Below are positions 27,954 through 36,400 of a stretch of 64,000 nt of DNA, piece by piece. The stretch lies in the NCBI GenBank assembly GCA_947258385.1, contig CAMYII010000052.1, forward strand, positions 43,453-107,452, in the 5' to 3' direction. Positions within the stretch are counted from its first letter, which is position 1. Every line of letters begins with the position of its first letter. The notes beneath the pieces are model-generated. The model ran no database searches. It was not told the origin of the DNA and was given only the letters and a program-made list of their open reading frames with translations. The position numbers and the translations under genes were made by a program. The DNA is from Acidiferrobacterales bacterium (lineage in GTDB: Bacteria; Pseudomonadota; Gammaproteobacteria; Acidiferrobacterales; SZUA-150).

Positions 27954-28427
27954 CTAAGTCTCGTCTTGCTCTCGTTCTTCCCTGGACAACGTCTCGCTTA
28001 GCCGCTTTCGGATGGCCTCGACCCGTTTGCGATTGACCCCGAAATCGTAATGACCCTTGCGCGAGGCCGACCTGACTTCGATCGTGTTGTTATCGACATT
28101 GAGGTAGAACTCCACGTCGTCGACGAAACGAAAGACCAAGGACGTAAATTCGGCGTGGATGTAATTGTCCTCAGCGGTCACGAAGTTGGCCCGATCCGTG
28201 GACCGGATGATGGATAACAGCGCCTGTCTGGCCCGGGTAGCGTCCCCCTCGTAGCTCAGCGGCGCGATGTAATGCGCCTCATCGGTGCTCTGCGAGGAGA
28301 CACAATTGGGCGAATCCGGGCAAGGCGGCAGTTTTCGATTGGTGTCCATGTGGTTGTCAAACCCGCTGCCGGGAAACGGCAGCAACGCGATCATGCAGGC
28401 AGAAATGAATACCAACGCTTTGCGCAT
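27954..28427 (-). CDS. DUF1499 family exported protein
   Basis: This 157-aa protein has an N-terminal hydrophobic segment (KALVFISACMIALLPFPG), probably a signal peptide. A DUF1499 domain follows with the hallmark CPDSPNCVSSQ near the start, and FVDDVEFYLN and SASRKGHYDFGVNRKRVEAIR later. The function is not known. ATG 28427 is chosen over a TTG 12 bases earlier. The C-terminus is very acidic and basic (SREEREQDET). It lies between the convergent CULT gene and the cox accessory genes. Confidence 0.88.
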   Translation of the reverse strand: MRKALVFISACMIALLPFPGSGFDNHMDTNRKLPPCPDSPNCVSSQSTDEAHYIAPLSYEGDATRARQALLSIIRSTDRANFVTAEDNYIHAEFTSLVFRFVDDVEFYLNVDNNTIEVRSASRKGHYDFGVNRKRVEAIRKRLSETLSREEREQDET

Positions 28428-28486
28428 CGCAGTCCGCAACGTCCGTCATTGATGAACGAAAGGCCGACTGACATGCGCGATGCCTA

Positions 28487-29074
28487 TCACGCGCGCTCCG
28501 CCAGCAGCAGCCTGACATCATGCAGCATGTCTTCCACGGTGGTGCCCTGCCGGACATACAACCGCAGCTTGCCGCGCCTGTCCTTGATAAAGACGCCGCC
28601 GGTGTGGTCGATAGTAGACTGCGCCCCCCCGCCTTGTCTGCGGTCGGCCGCCACCTTGAATTCACGCTTGACCGCCTCGATCTCCTGGACGCTGCCGGTC
28701 AGACCGATAAACGAGGGGTGAAACTTCGGCACGAAGCCCGCGAGCTGTTCCGGCGTGTCGTGCTCCGGATCCACCGTGACGAACAACACCTGCAAATCCT
28801 TCGCCGACTCATCGAGCTGCCTGATCACCCCTGCCAGGCGCATGAGCGTAGGCGAGCAGATATCCGGGCAATGGGTAAAGCCGAAGAAGATAACGACCAC
28901 CTTGCCCTGGAGGTCAGACGACTTCATACGCCCGCCACTGTGGGCGCTCAGCTCGAAGTCCCCACCCCAAGGGACCGTGCTGATATCGTTGGCTTTGAAC
29001 ACCGGCGCGGGCGGCGTGCAGGCCGCGGCGAGCGCGATGATCAGGAGCGGCAGAAAGGCCTTTGCATACTGCAT
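28487..29074 (-). CDS. sco: SCO1/SenC copper chaperone
   Basis: This 195-aa thioredoxin-fold protein delivers copper to, or reduces, the CuA site of cytochrome oxidase. The CxxxC motif is C69-PDI-C73 in FTHCPDIC, and the copper-binding His is H157 (STIDHTGG). An N-terminal signal ending LAAAC (C19) suggests a membrane-tethered lipoprotein facing the periplasm. It is the last gene of the oxidase cluster, just after ctaB. Confidence 0.94.
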   Translation of the reverse strand: MQYAKAFLPLLIIALAAACTPPAPVFKANDISTVPWGGDFELSAHSGGRMKSSDLQGKVVVIFFGFTHCPDICSPTLMRLAGVIRQLDESAKDLQVLFVTVDPEHDTPEQLAGFVPKFHPSFIGLTGSVQEIEAVKREFKVAADRRQGGGAQSTIDHTGGVFIKDRRGKLRLYVRQGTTVEDMLHDVRLLLAERA

Positions 29075-29083
29075 GAAATGAAC

Positions 29084-30028
29084 TCAGTACAGCGCCGACT
29101 GCAGCGCCTCGCTGATAAACACCCGGTAGTGGTCGATCAGCAGGAGGGCGAAAAGCATCGCCAGATACTGGATCGAATAGGCAAACGTCTTGCGCGCCTG
29201 TTGATCGCTATAGCGGCGGAACAGCCGCCAGGCATGACGCAGAAACCCGGCATTCAACACGAGCGCGCCGAGGAGGTAGATCGGCCCGGTCATATGGGTG
29301 GCGAAGGGCATAATCGTGACCGCCGCCAGCATGATGGTGTAAAGAAAGATATACAAACGGGTAAATTCGCTGCCGTGAGTGACGGGCAACATGGGAACAT
29401 CGACCTTGGCATACTCCTCGCGCCGGTACAGCGCCAGCGACCAGAAATGCGGCGGGGTCCACACGAAAATTATCAAAAACAACAACAGCGCGTCCGCGCT
29501 GACCTCACCGGTCACCGCCGCCCATCCCAGCACCGGCGGCGCCGCGCCGGCCGCGCCGCCGATCACGATGTTCTGCGGGGTCGCCCGCTTCAAAAAGACC
29601 GTATAGACGACCGAGTAGCCGAACAGCGAGAGCAAGGTCAATCCGGCGGTCAGCAGGTTGACCCATTTGGTCAGGATCACCATCGCGATCATACCGAGGA
29701 TCGCCGCGAACAGCATGGCGTCGCGCGCGCTCAATTCGCCGCGCGGCAGCGGCCGGTGGCGCGTGCGCGCCATGACCGCGTCGGCCTTCTGGTCCAGGAC
29801 GTGGTTGATGCTGGCCGCGGACCCGGCGGCCAGGCCGATCCCGAGGGTTCCCAGAATCAGTATCTCCAGCGGGATCGCCCCCGGGGTCGACAGAAACATG
29901 CCGACGATCGCGGTAAACACGATCAACGCCACCACCCGCGGTTTGGTCAGTGCGTAGTATTCCCTTGCCAAGGAGGAGAAGCGCCGCTTCGCGGGAGCAT
30001 CTATGACAACTGAGTTCTGTGTTCTCAT
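29084..30028 (-). CDS. ctaB: Heme O synthase (protoheme IX farnesyltransferase)
   Basis: This protein of about 314 aa is a polytopic UbiA-family prenyltransferase that farnesylates heme B to heme O. The first Asp-rich site is NHVLDQKADAVMARTRHRPL, and ALTKPRVVALIVFTAIVGM is the family N-terminus. Seven to nine hydrophobic helices follow. A GTG 12 bases upstream (30040) is an alternative start. Heme A synthase (ctaA/COX15), usually just upstream of ctaB in this type of cluster, is absent: only about 95 bp separate ctaB from the SCO-like gene. Confidence 0.95.
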   Translation of the reverse strand: MRTQNSVVIDAPAKRRFSSLAREYYALTKPRVVALIVFTAIVGMFLSTPGAIPLEILILGTLGIGLAAGSAASINHVLDQKADAVMARTRHRPLPRGELSARDAMLFAAILGMIAMVILTKWVNLLTAGLTLLSLFGYSVVYTVFLKRATPQNIVIGGAAGAAPPVLGWAAVTGEVSADALLLFLIIFVWTPPHFWSLALYRREEYAKVDVPMLPVTHGSEFTRLYIFLYTIMLAAVTIMPFATHMTGPIYLLGALVLNAGFLRHAWRLFRRYSDQQARKTFAYSIQYLAMLFALLLIDHYRVFISEALQSALY

Positions 30029-30123
30029 CACCTTAATCACTCATGCGCTCGTGCCATGGCAATCCCTATCGGAAACGACATGGCGATAAAATTTGCATTC
30101 GATTGCAACACCTTACTATCTGC

Positions 30124-30753
30124 TCATCCGACCCGCGACACCCGTAACAGGCGGGCCAGATCCTCGTGCATGCCTTTGGGATCGGCGTCCGCCGGATAAC
30201 TCATCATCAGATTGCCCATCGGATCGACGACGTAGATCCGGCCCAGACCGTCCGCCGGGGAACCGGCCGGCAGCGCGAATTGCCGCGCCAGCCCCTTTAT
30301 ACCGGCCCGCGGTCCGGTGACCGTTTTGAGATCGGGATCCTGCGCCAGCGTCCCGCGCAGCCGCTCGAGTCCCTGCGACCCGGTGACGATGAACACACGC
30401 TGCAGCCGGTCCTGATGCTTGCCCTGCAGGGTATGGACCTGTCTCATTTTATAGAGACTCTCGGCGCAGCGCCGCGGGCAGTCGGCCGGACCGAAATAGG
30501 CTAGGGTCCATTTGCGCCGCAGGTCGTTGAACCGGATTTGCCCGCCATCCAGGGTCGTCAGCGCCACGTCGCTGATCGGCCTTGGCGGCAGTACAAGCTC
30601 GCCTGTATTGCCCGTGCGCTCCGGCCGCCACCCGCTCATGTACAACACCTGAGCGGTCACGACCGGCAACAGAAATACGCCAACGAGCAGTATCAGCACC
30701 CGCCGGCTGCGGCGCACGGCCCGCGTATGCTCTTGCATGTCCACGGCTGTCAT
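30124..30753 (-). CDS. SCO-like thioredoxin-fold membrane protein in the cox cluster
   Basis: This 209-aa protein has one N-terminal membrane helix (about 18-38, VLILLVGVFLLPVVTAQVLY) and a periplasmic thioredoxin-like domain with C92-PRR-C96 in YFGPADCPRRCAESL. The domain ends in IYVVDPMGNLMMSYPAD, as in SCO-related proteins. It lacks the clear SCO copper His. Homologues regularly sit between SURF1 and COX15 in gammaproteobacterial cox clusters and are presumed to act in oxidase assembly. ATG 30753 is preferred to the GTG just before it. Confidence 0.82.
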   Translation of the reverse strand: MTAVDMQEHTRAVRRSRRVLILLVGVFLLPVVTAQVLYMSGWRPERTGNTGELVLPPRPISDVALTTLDGGQIRFNDLRRKWTLAYFGPADCPRRCAESLYKMRQVHTLQGKHQDRLQRVFIVTGSQGLERLRGTLAQDPDLKTVTGPRAGIKGLARQFALPAGSPADGLGRIYVVDPMGNLMMSYPADADPKGMHEDLARLLRVSRVG

Positions 30754-30766
30754 CACTTCTTCACCT

Positions 30767-31522
30767 TCATTTAAGTTGCTCGCCGGCGCGATCGCCGCCT
30801 TTGCGGCCGCGCACGTTCACAAAAAGATAAATCGCCAGCAGCGCCGCCGCCAGGGAGAACCACTGAAAGGCGTAGCCCTGATGGACCGCGATGCCGGTAT
30901 CCAGTCGTTTCCACTCGCGCACGAAGCCGCCGGCCTCGCCGTGCGGGTCCAGCAATACCACTACGGGCTGGATCGGGAACGGCACGGCGTCCCGGTAACG
31001 GTGCAGATCCAGGTACTGCCACACCGGCTGCCAGCCGGCATCCTGCGCCACCGGTTGCCCAAGCCGGAAACCGCCCTTCAAGGGCACGGTCGCCAGCCCG
31101 TACACCGTCTGCGGCCCGGCGGGCGTCGGAGTCTCCGGCAGGCGGGCGCGGCTTGGCCCGAGCGGGATCCAGCCCCGATTGACCAGCACCCGCACGTCAC
31201 TGCCCTGGATACGCAAAGGCGTTATGACGTAATAGCCGACCCTGCCCTTGTGGACGCGGTTATCCAGCAGGAACTGGTGCTCGGTATCGTAGCGGCCTTT
31301 CGCCTCGACCCGGTAAAAACGTAACTCCTCCACGGGCTGCAGGCGGGCAGTGATGCTTACCGGCGCATCACCGGCGCGCACGTCGTATTCGGCCTGCAGC
31401 GCACGCTTTTGCTCCGCGCGGTCGAGCTGCCAGATCCCGAGCGCGATCATCGTCGGCAACAGGATCAGCACCGCGAGCAAGGGCAACAGCGATGGTCGCC
31501 AGTGTGTGACTCCGCTGCTCAT
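30767..31522 (-). CDS. SURF1 family cytochrome oxidase assembly protein
   Basis: This 251-aa protein has two terminal membrane helices around a periplasmic domain, the SURF1 layout. Conserved parts are LGIWQLDRAEQKRAL near the N-terminus, LLDNRVHKGRVGYYVITPL, VNRGWIPLG and the C-terminal HQGYAFQWFSLA before the second helix. SURF1 helps place heme A in subunit I. It is followed 13 bp later by the SCO-like gene. Confidence 0.93.
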   Translation of the reverse strand: MSSGVTHWRPSLLPLLAVLILLPTMIALGIWQLDRAEQKRALQAEYDVRAGDAPVSITARLQPVEELRFYRVEAKGRYDTEHQFLLDNRVHKGRVGYYVITPLRIQGSDVRVLVNRGWIPLGPSRARLPETPTPAGPQTVYGLATVPLKGGFRLGQPVAQDAGWQPVWQYLDLHRYRDAVPFPIQPVVVLLDPHGEAGGFVREWKRLDTGIAVHQGYAFQWFSLAAALLAIYLFVNVRGRKGGDRAGEQLK

Positions 31523-31598
31523 GCCTTCATCGATCGCAGTTTATGCACCGGCACGAGTCTGCCATAATGCCGCATCGCCATTGGAGGCCATGTTTGTC

Positions 31599-31802
31599 AT
31601 GCTGATCAAAACCATCGTTGTCCTGATACTGCTGCTCATCGTCGGCAGCCTGTTCTCCGCCTTGTTTTTTCTGCTCAAAGACAAGGGGCAAGGGCCCCGG
31701 ACCGTCAAGGCCTTGAGCATGCGCGTGGCGCTGTCGATCACCCTGTTCCTGCTGCTGATGGCAGGCTATTACTTCGGCATCATTCCGCAACAGGGCCTGT
31801 AG
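31599..31802 (+). CDS. DUF2909 twin-transmembrane protein
   Basis: This 67-aa protein has two membrane helices (MLIKTIVVLILLLIVGSLFSALFF and ALSITLFLLLMAGYYFGIIP) joined by the polar KDKGQGPRTVKALSMR. It resembles the small twin-TM proteins (DUF2909) of proteobacterial cox clusters. A GGAGG stands 11 bases before ATG 31599 and only two before ATG 31590, so 31599 is preferred. It is the only gene of the cluster on the plus strand, lying between divergent SURF1 and convergent coxC. Confidence 0.78.
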   Translation: MLIKTIVVLILLLIVGSLFSALFFLLKDKGQGPRTVKALSMRVALSITLFLLLMAGYYFGIIPQQGL

Positions 31803-31819
31803 CCGATCGCGCTGCGGCA

Positions 31820-31875
31820 GAGCGGGCGAACCCGCTCCCCGGTTCCCTGCCCCCGCGGGCAGCGCCTTTGTTCTC
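31820..31875. terminator. Paired hairpins between convergent DUF2909 gene and coxC
   Basis: GAGCGGG-CGAA-CCCGCTC (31820-31837) and CTGCCC-CCGC-GGGCAG (31847-31862) are two perfect stems in the 88-bp convergent gap. The second is followed by CGCCTTTGTT on the plus strand. Bidirectional termination is plausible, though the T tract is weak. Confidence 0.45.
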
Positions 31876-31890
31876 GCGCAGGGTCGCCGC

Positions 31891-32769
31891 TTACAGCCAG
31901 TAGACGAATATAAACAGGCCCAGCCAGACCACGTCGACGAAGTGCCAGTACCAGGCCACGCCCTCAAACCCGAAATGATGCCCGGAAGTAAAATGGCCCT
32001 TGATGCTTCGACCGAGGATCACCGACAGCATGATGGTCCCCACGGTCACGTGAAAACCGTGAAACCCGGTCAACATAAAGAAGGTTGCCCCGTAAATGCC
32101 GGTGCCCAACGTCAGACCCAGCTCGGTATAGGCGTGCACGTACTCGTAGGCCTGCAGGCCCACGAACACAATGGCGAGCACGATCGTTAGGAACAGCCAG
32201 GTCACGAGCTGCCCGCGGTTGTCCTTCTGGATGCCCCAGTGCGCCATGGTGACCGTGAAACCGGATGAGAGCAGGATCGCCGTATTGATGGCCGGGATGC
32301 CCCAGGCGCCCATGGGCGAGAACTGGTTGGGGCCGGCGGGCGGCGTGCTGGGCGTCGCGGCGGCCGGGCCCTCAGGGCCGGCCGACGGCCAGTTGAAATC
32401 GAAACCCGGCCACAGCAGTTCGGTATTGTCCAGCCAGGGCCCGGCGAATTGACGCGCATAGAACAGCGCGCCGAAAAACGCGGCAAAGAACATGATCTCG
32501 GAGAAAATGAACCAGCTCATGCTCCAGCGGAAGGAGCGGTCCACCTGGTCATCGTAGGCGCCGCCCTCGCTCTCTCGGATCACCTGACCGAACCAGCGGA
32601 TCATCATGTAGACAATGGTGAGGACACCGGCCAGCATCAACCACTGACCGCCGTCGACGCTGTTAATCAAGAAGATAAAACCCAGTGCCAGGAAAAACAG
32701 GCCGACCGAAGTGACGACCGGCCACGGGCTCGGGTCAGGCAAATAATAGCTACCTTTGGCTGCAGACAT
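31891..32769 (-). CDS. coxC: Cytochrome c oxidase subunit III
   Basis: This 292-aa protein has seven membrane helices. Typical features are PSPWPVVTSVGLFFLALG, the RESEGGAYDDQVDRSFRWSMSWFIFSEIMFFAAFFGA block with its conserved Glu, HAYTELGLTLGTGIYGATFFMLTGFHGFHVTVG, and the C-terminal AWYWHFVDVVWLGLF. An extra Pro/Ala/Gly-rich insertion (about 125-145) sits in the loop between helices 3 and 4. It lies downstream of ctaG. Confidence 0.96.
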   Translation of the reverse strand: MSAAKGSYYLPDPSPWPVVTSVGLFFLALGFIFLINSVDGGQWLMLAGVLTIVYMMIRWFGQVIRESEGGAYDDQVDRSFRWSMSWFIFSEIMFFAAFFGALFYARQFAGPWLDNTELLWPGFDFNWPSAGPEGPAAATPSTPPAGPNQFSPMGAWGIPAINTAILLSSGFTVTMAHWGIQKDNRGQLVTWLFLTIVLAIVFVGLQAYEYVHAYTELGLTLGTGIYGATFFMLTGFHGFHVTVGTIMLSVILGRSIKGHFTSGHHFGFEGVAWYWHFVDVVWLGLFIFVYWL

Positions 32770-32807
32770 AATCGTCCCCTTCTCTCCTTTTATATTTCTT
32801 GATCGAA

Positions 32808-33413
32808 TTACCCATCGGGCGCAGCCTGATGGGCGTGAACATGATGGCCGTCGTGATTCACCGCCATGGGATCACCGCCGTATTTTTTCGCCGACGCCTT
32901 GTCCGTGTTGAAGAAGGCATACGACAGCGTGATGGTATCCACGCGCTGCGAAATTTTCGCGTCGACAACAAAGCGGACCGGCATCTCTTTCGCCTCGCGC
33001 GGCGCTAGCGTTTGCTGGCTGAAGCAGAAGCACTCGATCTTCTTGAAATAGGGCGCGGCCCGGCCCGGCACCACGCTCGGCACCGCCTGGCCGGTGATGG
33101 TCTCATCGGTGTTGTTGCGCACATAGTAGTTCGCGACCGCGGTCTCACCCGGGTGCACCCGCATCTTCTTCTGCAGCGGCCGGAACACCCACGGCAGACC
33201 GCTGGTGGTATGGCCGGTAAACTCGACCGTGATCCAACGGCTCTGATCGACCTCGGCGGCCTGCACGCTGGCGGCATCGACGCGCCCCGTCTTGCCGTTC
33301 AACCCGGTGATATCGCAGATCAGATCGTACAGCGGCACCAGCGCATAACCAAAGCCGAACATGGCGATGGCAACGACAGTCAGTATTGTGGCTATCCGGG
33401 TGTTTGATCGCAT
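32808..33413 (-). CDS. ctaG: CtaG/COX11 copper chaperone
   Basis: This 201-aa membrane-anchored protein delivers copper to CuB of subunit I. It has an N-terminal helix (ATILTVVAIAMFGFGYALVPLYDLICDITG, with the conserved Cys) and a periplasmic domain with the copper-binding ECFCFSQQTLAPREAKEMPV. A His-rich tail (NHDGHHVHAHQ) at the C-terminus is notable. It starts 2 bp after the stop of the 37-aa gene. Confidence 0.95.
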   Translation of the reverse strand: MRSNTRIATILTVVAIAMFGFGYALVPLYDLICDITGLNGKTGRVDAASVQAAEVDQSRWITVEFTGHTTSGLPWVFRPLQKKMRVHPGETAVANYYVRNNTDETITGQAVPSVVPGRAAPYFKKIECFCFSQQTLAPREAKEMPVRFVVDAKISQRVDTITLSYAFFNTDKASAKKYGGDPMAVNHDGHHVHAHQAAPDG

Positions 33414-33415
33414 TC

Positions 33416-33529
33416 CTATGTCCAGCTCTTGAAAAATGCCGAGATGTAAAACGCCAGTGCAATTGCACCCAGAATGACGGCCGTGATAATCACACGCCGG
33501 CGCCGTTGTTGCTTGTCTGTCATCATCAT
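33416..33529 (-). CDS. Small cytochrome oxidase assembly protein, 37 aa
   Basis: This tiny frame between coxA and ctaG encodes MMMTDKQQRRRR followed by one hydrophobic helix (VIITAVILGAIALAFYISAFF) and KSWT. A short N-terminal basic, single-helix protein at this exact place is annotated as a cytochrome oxidase small assembly protein in other beta- and gammaproteobacteria. Three consecutive ATG codons (33529, 33526, 33523) could serve as start. The stop is 2 bp before the ctaG ATG. The gene is easy to miss because of its size. Confidence 0.72.
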   Translation of the reverse strand: MMMTDKQQRRRRVIITAVILGAIALAFYISAFFKSWT

Positions 33530-33547
33530 CGAATCATGTATTCTCGC

Positions 33548-33578
33548 GCGGTTGTGAGGCCCAGCGCCTCACAACCGC
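33548..33578 (-). promoter_or_regulatory. 13-bp intercistronic hairpin downstream of coxA
   Basis: GCGGTTGTGAGGC (33548-33560) and GCCTCACAACCGC (33566-33578) form a perfect stem with a five-base loop, 8 bp after the coxA stop. No T run follows, so it is more likely an mRNA-stabilising or partial-termination element than a full terminator. It could raise coxA message over the downstream assembly genes. Confidence 0.75.
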
Positions 33579-33585
33579 CGGTGCG

Positions 33586-35151
33586 CTATTTGACCTGCGG
33601 TGCCGTGGCAAAGGTGTGATACGGCGCCGGCGACGGCACGGTCCACTCCAGACCCTCGGCGCCTTCCCAGACCCTGTCCGTGGCCTGCTTGCCGCCCTTG
33701 ATGGTCTGCACCACGATGTACAGGAACAGCAACTGTGACAGGCCCAGCACGAACGCACCGATCGAGGAGATCTGGTTGAACTCGGTGAACTGCAGGGCGT
33801 AGTCCGGGATGCGCCGCGGCATACCGGCCAGGCCCAGAAAATGCTGCGGGAAGAACGTGACGTTGAATGAGATCGTCGTCAGCCAGAAGTGCAGCTTGCC
33901 GAGCCTCTCGTTGTACATGTGCCCGGTCCACTTCGGTAGCCAGAAATAAGCGGCGCCCATCAACGCCAGCACCGATCCGGCGAAGATGACGTAATGAAAA
34001 TGGGCCACCACGAAGTACGTATCATGGTACTGAAAATCCGCGGGCGTGATGGCCAGCATCAGGCCGCTCAGTCCGCCAATCGTGAACAGGAACACGCCGG
34101 CAATGGCGTACAGCATGGGCGTCTCGAAGGTCATGGAGCCGCGCCACATAGTGGCGATCCAGTTGAACACCTTCACCCCGGTGGGCACGGCGATCAGCAT
34201 GGTGGAGTACATGAAAAACAGCTCCCCGGCCATGGGCATGCCCACGGTGTACATATGATGCGCCCACACGATGAACGACAGAAAGGCGATGGTGGCGGTG
34301 GCGAACACCATGGAGCTGTAGCCGAACAGCGGCTTGCGGGCGAAGGTCGGGATGATCTGCGAGAACACCCCGAAGGCCGGCAGTACCAGGATATAGACCT
34401 CGGGATGGCCGAAGAACCAGAACACGTGCTGGAACATGACGGGATCACCGCCGCCGGCCGCGTCAAAGAAGCTGGTACCGAAATGGCGGTCGGTCAGCAG
34501 CATGGTGACCGCACCGGCGAGCACCGGGATCGCCGCCAGCAAGAGAAACGCCGTGATCAGCCAGGTCCAGACGAACAGGGGCATCTTCATCAGTGTCATG
34601 CCCGGTGCCCGCATGTTGAGAATCGTGGCGATGATATTCATCGACCCGAGGATGGACGAGAACCCCAGCATATGAATGGTCAGGATGGCGAAGTCCATGC
34701 CCATGCCCCCCTGGGTGGACAGCGGCGGGTAAATGGTCCACCCGGCCGCCGGCCCGCCACCGGGCATGAACAACGACATAATCAGCAGCGTCGCCGCCGG
34801 CGGCAACAACCAGAAGCTCCAGTTGTTCATCCGCGGCAGCGCCATGTCCGGCGCGCCGATCATCATCGGAATCTGCCAGTTGGCGAGCCCGACAAAGGCC
34901 GGCATGACCCCGCCGAATATCATGACCAGGGCGTGAACCGTGGTCATCTGATTGAAGAAATGCGGTTCCACCATCTGCATGCCGGGCTGGAACAGCTCGG
35001 CGCGGATCACCATCGCCATCGCCCCGCCGACAAAGAACATAATGAACGCAAACCACAAGTACAGGGTACCGATGTCCTTGTGGTTGGTGGTGAAAAGCCA
35101 GCGGGTCAGACCGCCGGGATGCTCTTCGTGATGTGCTGCTGCTGTTGCCAT
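33586..35151 (-). CDS. coxA: Cytochrome c oxidase subunit I
   Basis: This 521-aa heme-copper oxidase catalytic subunit has twelve helices. The active-site block WFFGHPEVYILVLPAFG contains the CuB His, the cross-linked Tyr and the helix VI Glu-type motif of A-family oxidases. WAHHMYTVG supplies the other CuB ligands, and HDTYFVVAHFHYV holds the heme ligands. ATG 35151 has AGGAG seven bases upstream and gives MATAAAHHEEH. The longer frame overlaps coxB and is rejected. It lies between coxB and the 37-aa gene. Confidence 0.97.
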   Translation of the reverse strand: MATAAAHHEEHPGGLTRWLFTTNHKDIGTLYLWFAFIMFFVGGAMAMVIRAELFQPGMQMVEPHFFNQMTTVHALVMIFGGVMPAFVGLANWQIPMMIGAPDMALPRMNNWSFWLLPPAATLLIMSLFMPGGGPAAGWTIYPPLSTQGGMGMDFAILTIHMLGFSSILGSMNIIATILNMRAPGMTLMKMPLFVWTWLITAFLLLAAIPVLAGAVTMLLTDRHFGTSFFDAAGGGDPVMFQHVFWFFGHPEVYILVLPAFGVFSQIIPTFARKPLFGYSSMVFATATIAFLSFIVWAHHMYTVGMPMAGELFFMYSTMLIAVPTGVKVFNWIATMWRGSMTFETPMLYAIAGVFLFTIGGLSGLMLAITPADFQYHDTYFVVAHFHYVIFAGSVLALMGAAYFWLPKWTGHMYNERLGKLHFWLTTISFNVTFFPQHFLGLAGMPRRIPDYALQFTEFNQISSIGAFVLGLSQLLFLYIVVQTIKGGKQATDRVWEGAEGLEWTVPSPAPYHTFATAPQVK

Positions 35152-35194
35152 TACTCGTCTCCTGTAACCTTTTTCTTGTATGCGCCGCCCGCGC

Positions 35195-36334
35195 TCAGCG
35201 CAGGGCCTTGACCTCGGCGGGCTGAACCAGATCGCCTTTCTTGTTGCCGAGGGCGTTGCGTTCATACGTCACCACCGCGGCGAGATCGGCGTCGTTGAGC
35301 TGGCCCTTGAAGGCCTGCATGGCGGTGCCGGCCTTACCGTTCAGAACAATATCGAGATGCGCGGCCACCGGACCCGTGCTGATTTTGCTGCCCGTGATCG
35401 CCGGGAACACACCGGGGATGCCGGCGCCGGTGGCGCCATGACAGGCCACACAGGCCTGCTTGTAGATCTGCTCGCCGCGCTCCATGAGCTCATCCCTGGA
35501 CCAGGTCTTGGCGGCACGCGTCTCGGCCGCCACCATCTTCGCCTTCTGCACGCTGGCCCACTTGGCGAATTCCTCCTCGCTCACCGCCTCGACGACGATG
35601 GGCATAAAACCGTGGTCCTTGCCGCACAGCTCCGCGCACTGGCCGCGATAGGTGCCGGGCTCGTCGATCTGGGTCCACATTTCGTTGATATAACCGGGGA
35701 TCGCGTCCTTCTTCACCCCCAGTTGCGGTACCCACCAGGCGTGAAGCACATCGTTCGCCGTGAGCACGAAGCGAATCTTTTTGCCCACCGGCAACACCAT
35801 CGGGTTATCGACCTCCAGCAGATAGTTTTCGCCTTTGTCTGCCTGGTTCTCGATCTGCTCACGCGGCGTGGTCAGCGCGCTGAAGAAACTTAGATCCTGC
35901 TCCGGATATTCATATTTCCACTTCCACTGATAACCGACGATTTGTACGGTCATATCGGGATTGCTGGTGTCGTCCATCTTCAACAGCGTGGCGGTGGACG
36001 GAACCGCCATCACCACCAGGATGACGAACGGGATCACCGTCCAGACGATTTCCAATGTGGTGTTATCATGAAACTTGGCCGCCTGGTGACCCCGGCCCTT
36101 GCGATGCATGATGATGGCGTAAAACATGAAACTGAAAACGATCACCAGGATGGCCACGCAGATGATCAGGATCGCGTTGTGCAACCACAGCAGCTCGTGT
36201 GCGATGGCGGTGACAGGCCTCTGAAAGTTCAACCCGTATTCCGCAAACGCAAGTCCCGGCACAAGCGACATGCCCATGCCTGAAAACAGGCGGTACAGAA
36301 TGTGTTTCAGGTTTATTACGCAGCTTTTCAACAT
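35195..36334 (-). CDS. coxB: Cytochrome c oxidase subunit II fused to cytochrome c
   Basis: This 379-aa protein has an N-terminal signal/hairpin with two membrane helices (about 50-75 and 95-115) and the WKWKYEY aromatic patch. The CuA site is H198, C233, E235, C237, H241 and M244 (CAELCGKDHGFM). A C-terminal c-type cytochrome domain follows with CVACH (295-299) and a likely distal ligand M339, which marks a caa3-like oxidase that takes electrons through its own heme c. ATG 36334 has GGGAG seven bases upstream. Confidence 0.95.
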   Translation of the reverse strand: MLKSCVINLKHILYRLFSGMGMSLVPGLAFAEYGLNFQRPVTAIAHELLWLHNAILIICVAILVIVFSFMFYAIIMHRKGRGHQAAKFHDNTTLEIVWTVIPFVILVVMAVPSTATLLKMDDTSNPDMTVQIVGYQWKWKYEYPEQDLSFFSALTTPREQIENQADKGENYLLEVDNPMVLPVGKKIRFVLTANDVLHAWWVPQLGVKKDAIPGYINEMWTQIDEPGTYRGQCAELCGKDHGFMPIVVEAVSEEEFAKWASVQKAKMVAAETRAAKTWSRDELMERGEQIYKQACVACHGATGAGIPGVFPAITGSKISTGPVAAHLDIVLNGKAGTAMQAFKGQLNDADLAAVVTYERNALGNKKGDLVQPAEVKALR

Positions 36335-36400
36335 TCTTATCTCCCGTAGGATCCCGATTAAACGTATTACCGTAGAGCTGTTCTCCATCAGGACAACGCT

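Noticed and set aside
33994..35211. 405-aa plus-strand frame opposite coxA
   Set aside because: His/Gly/Arg-rich low-complexity shadow of a conserved gene; no family features.
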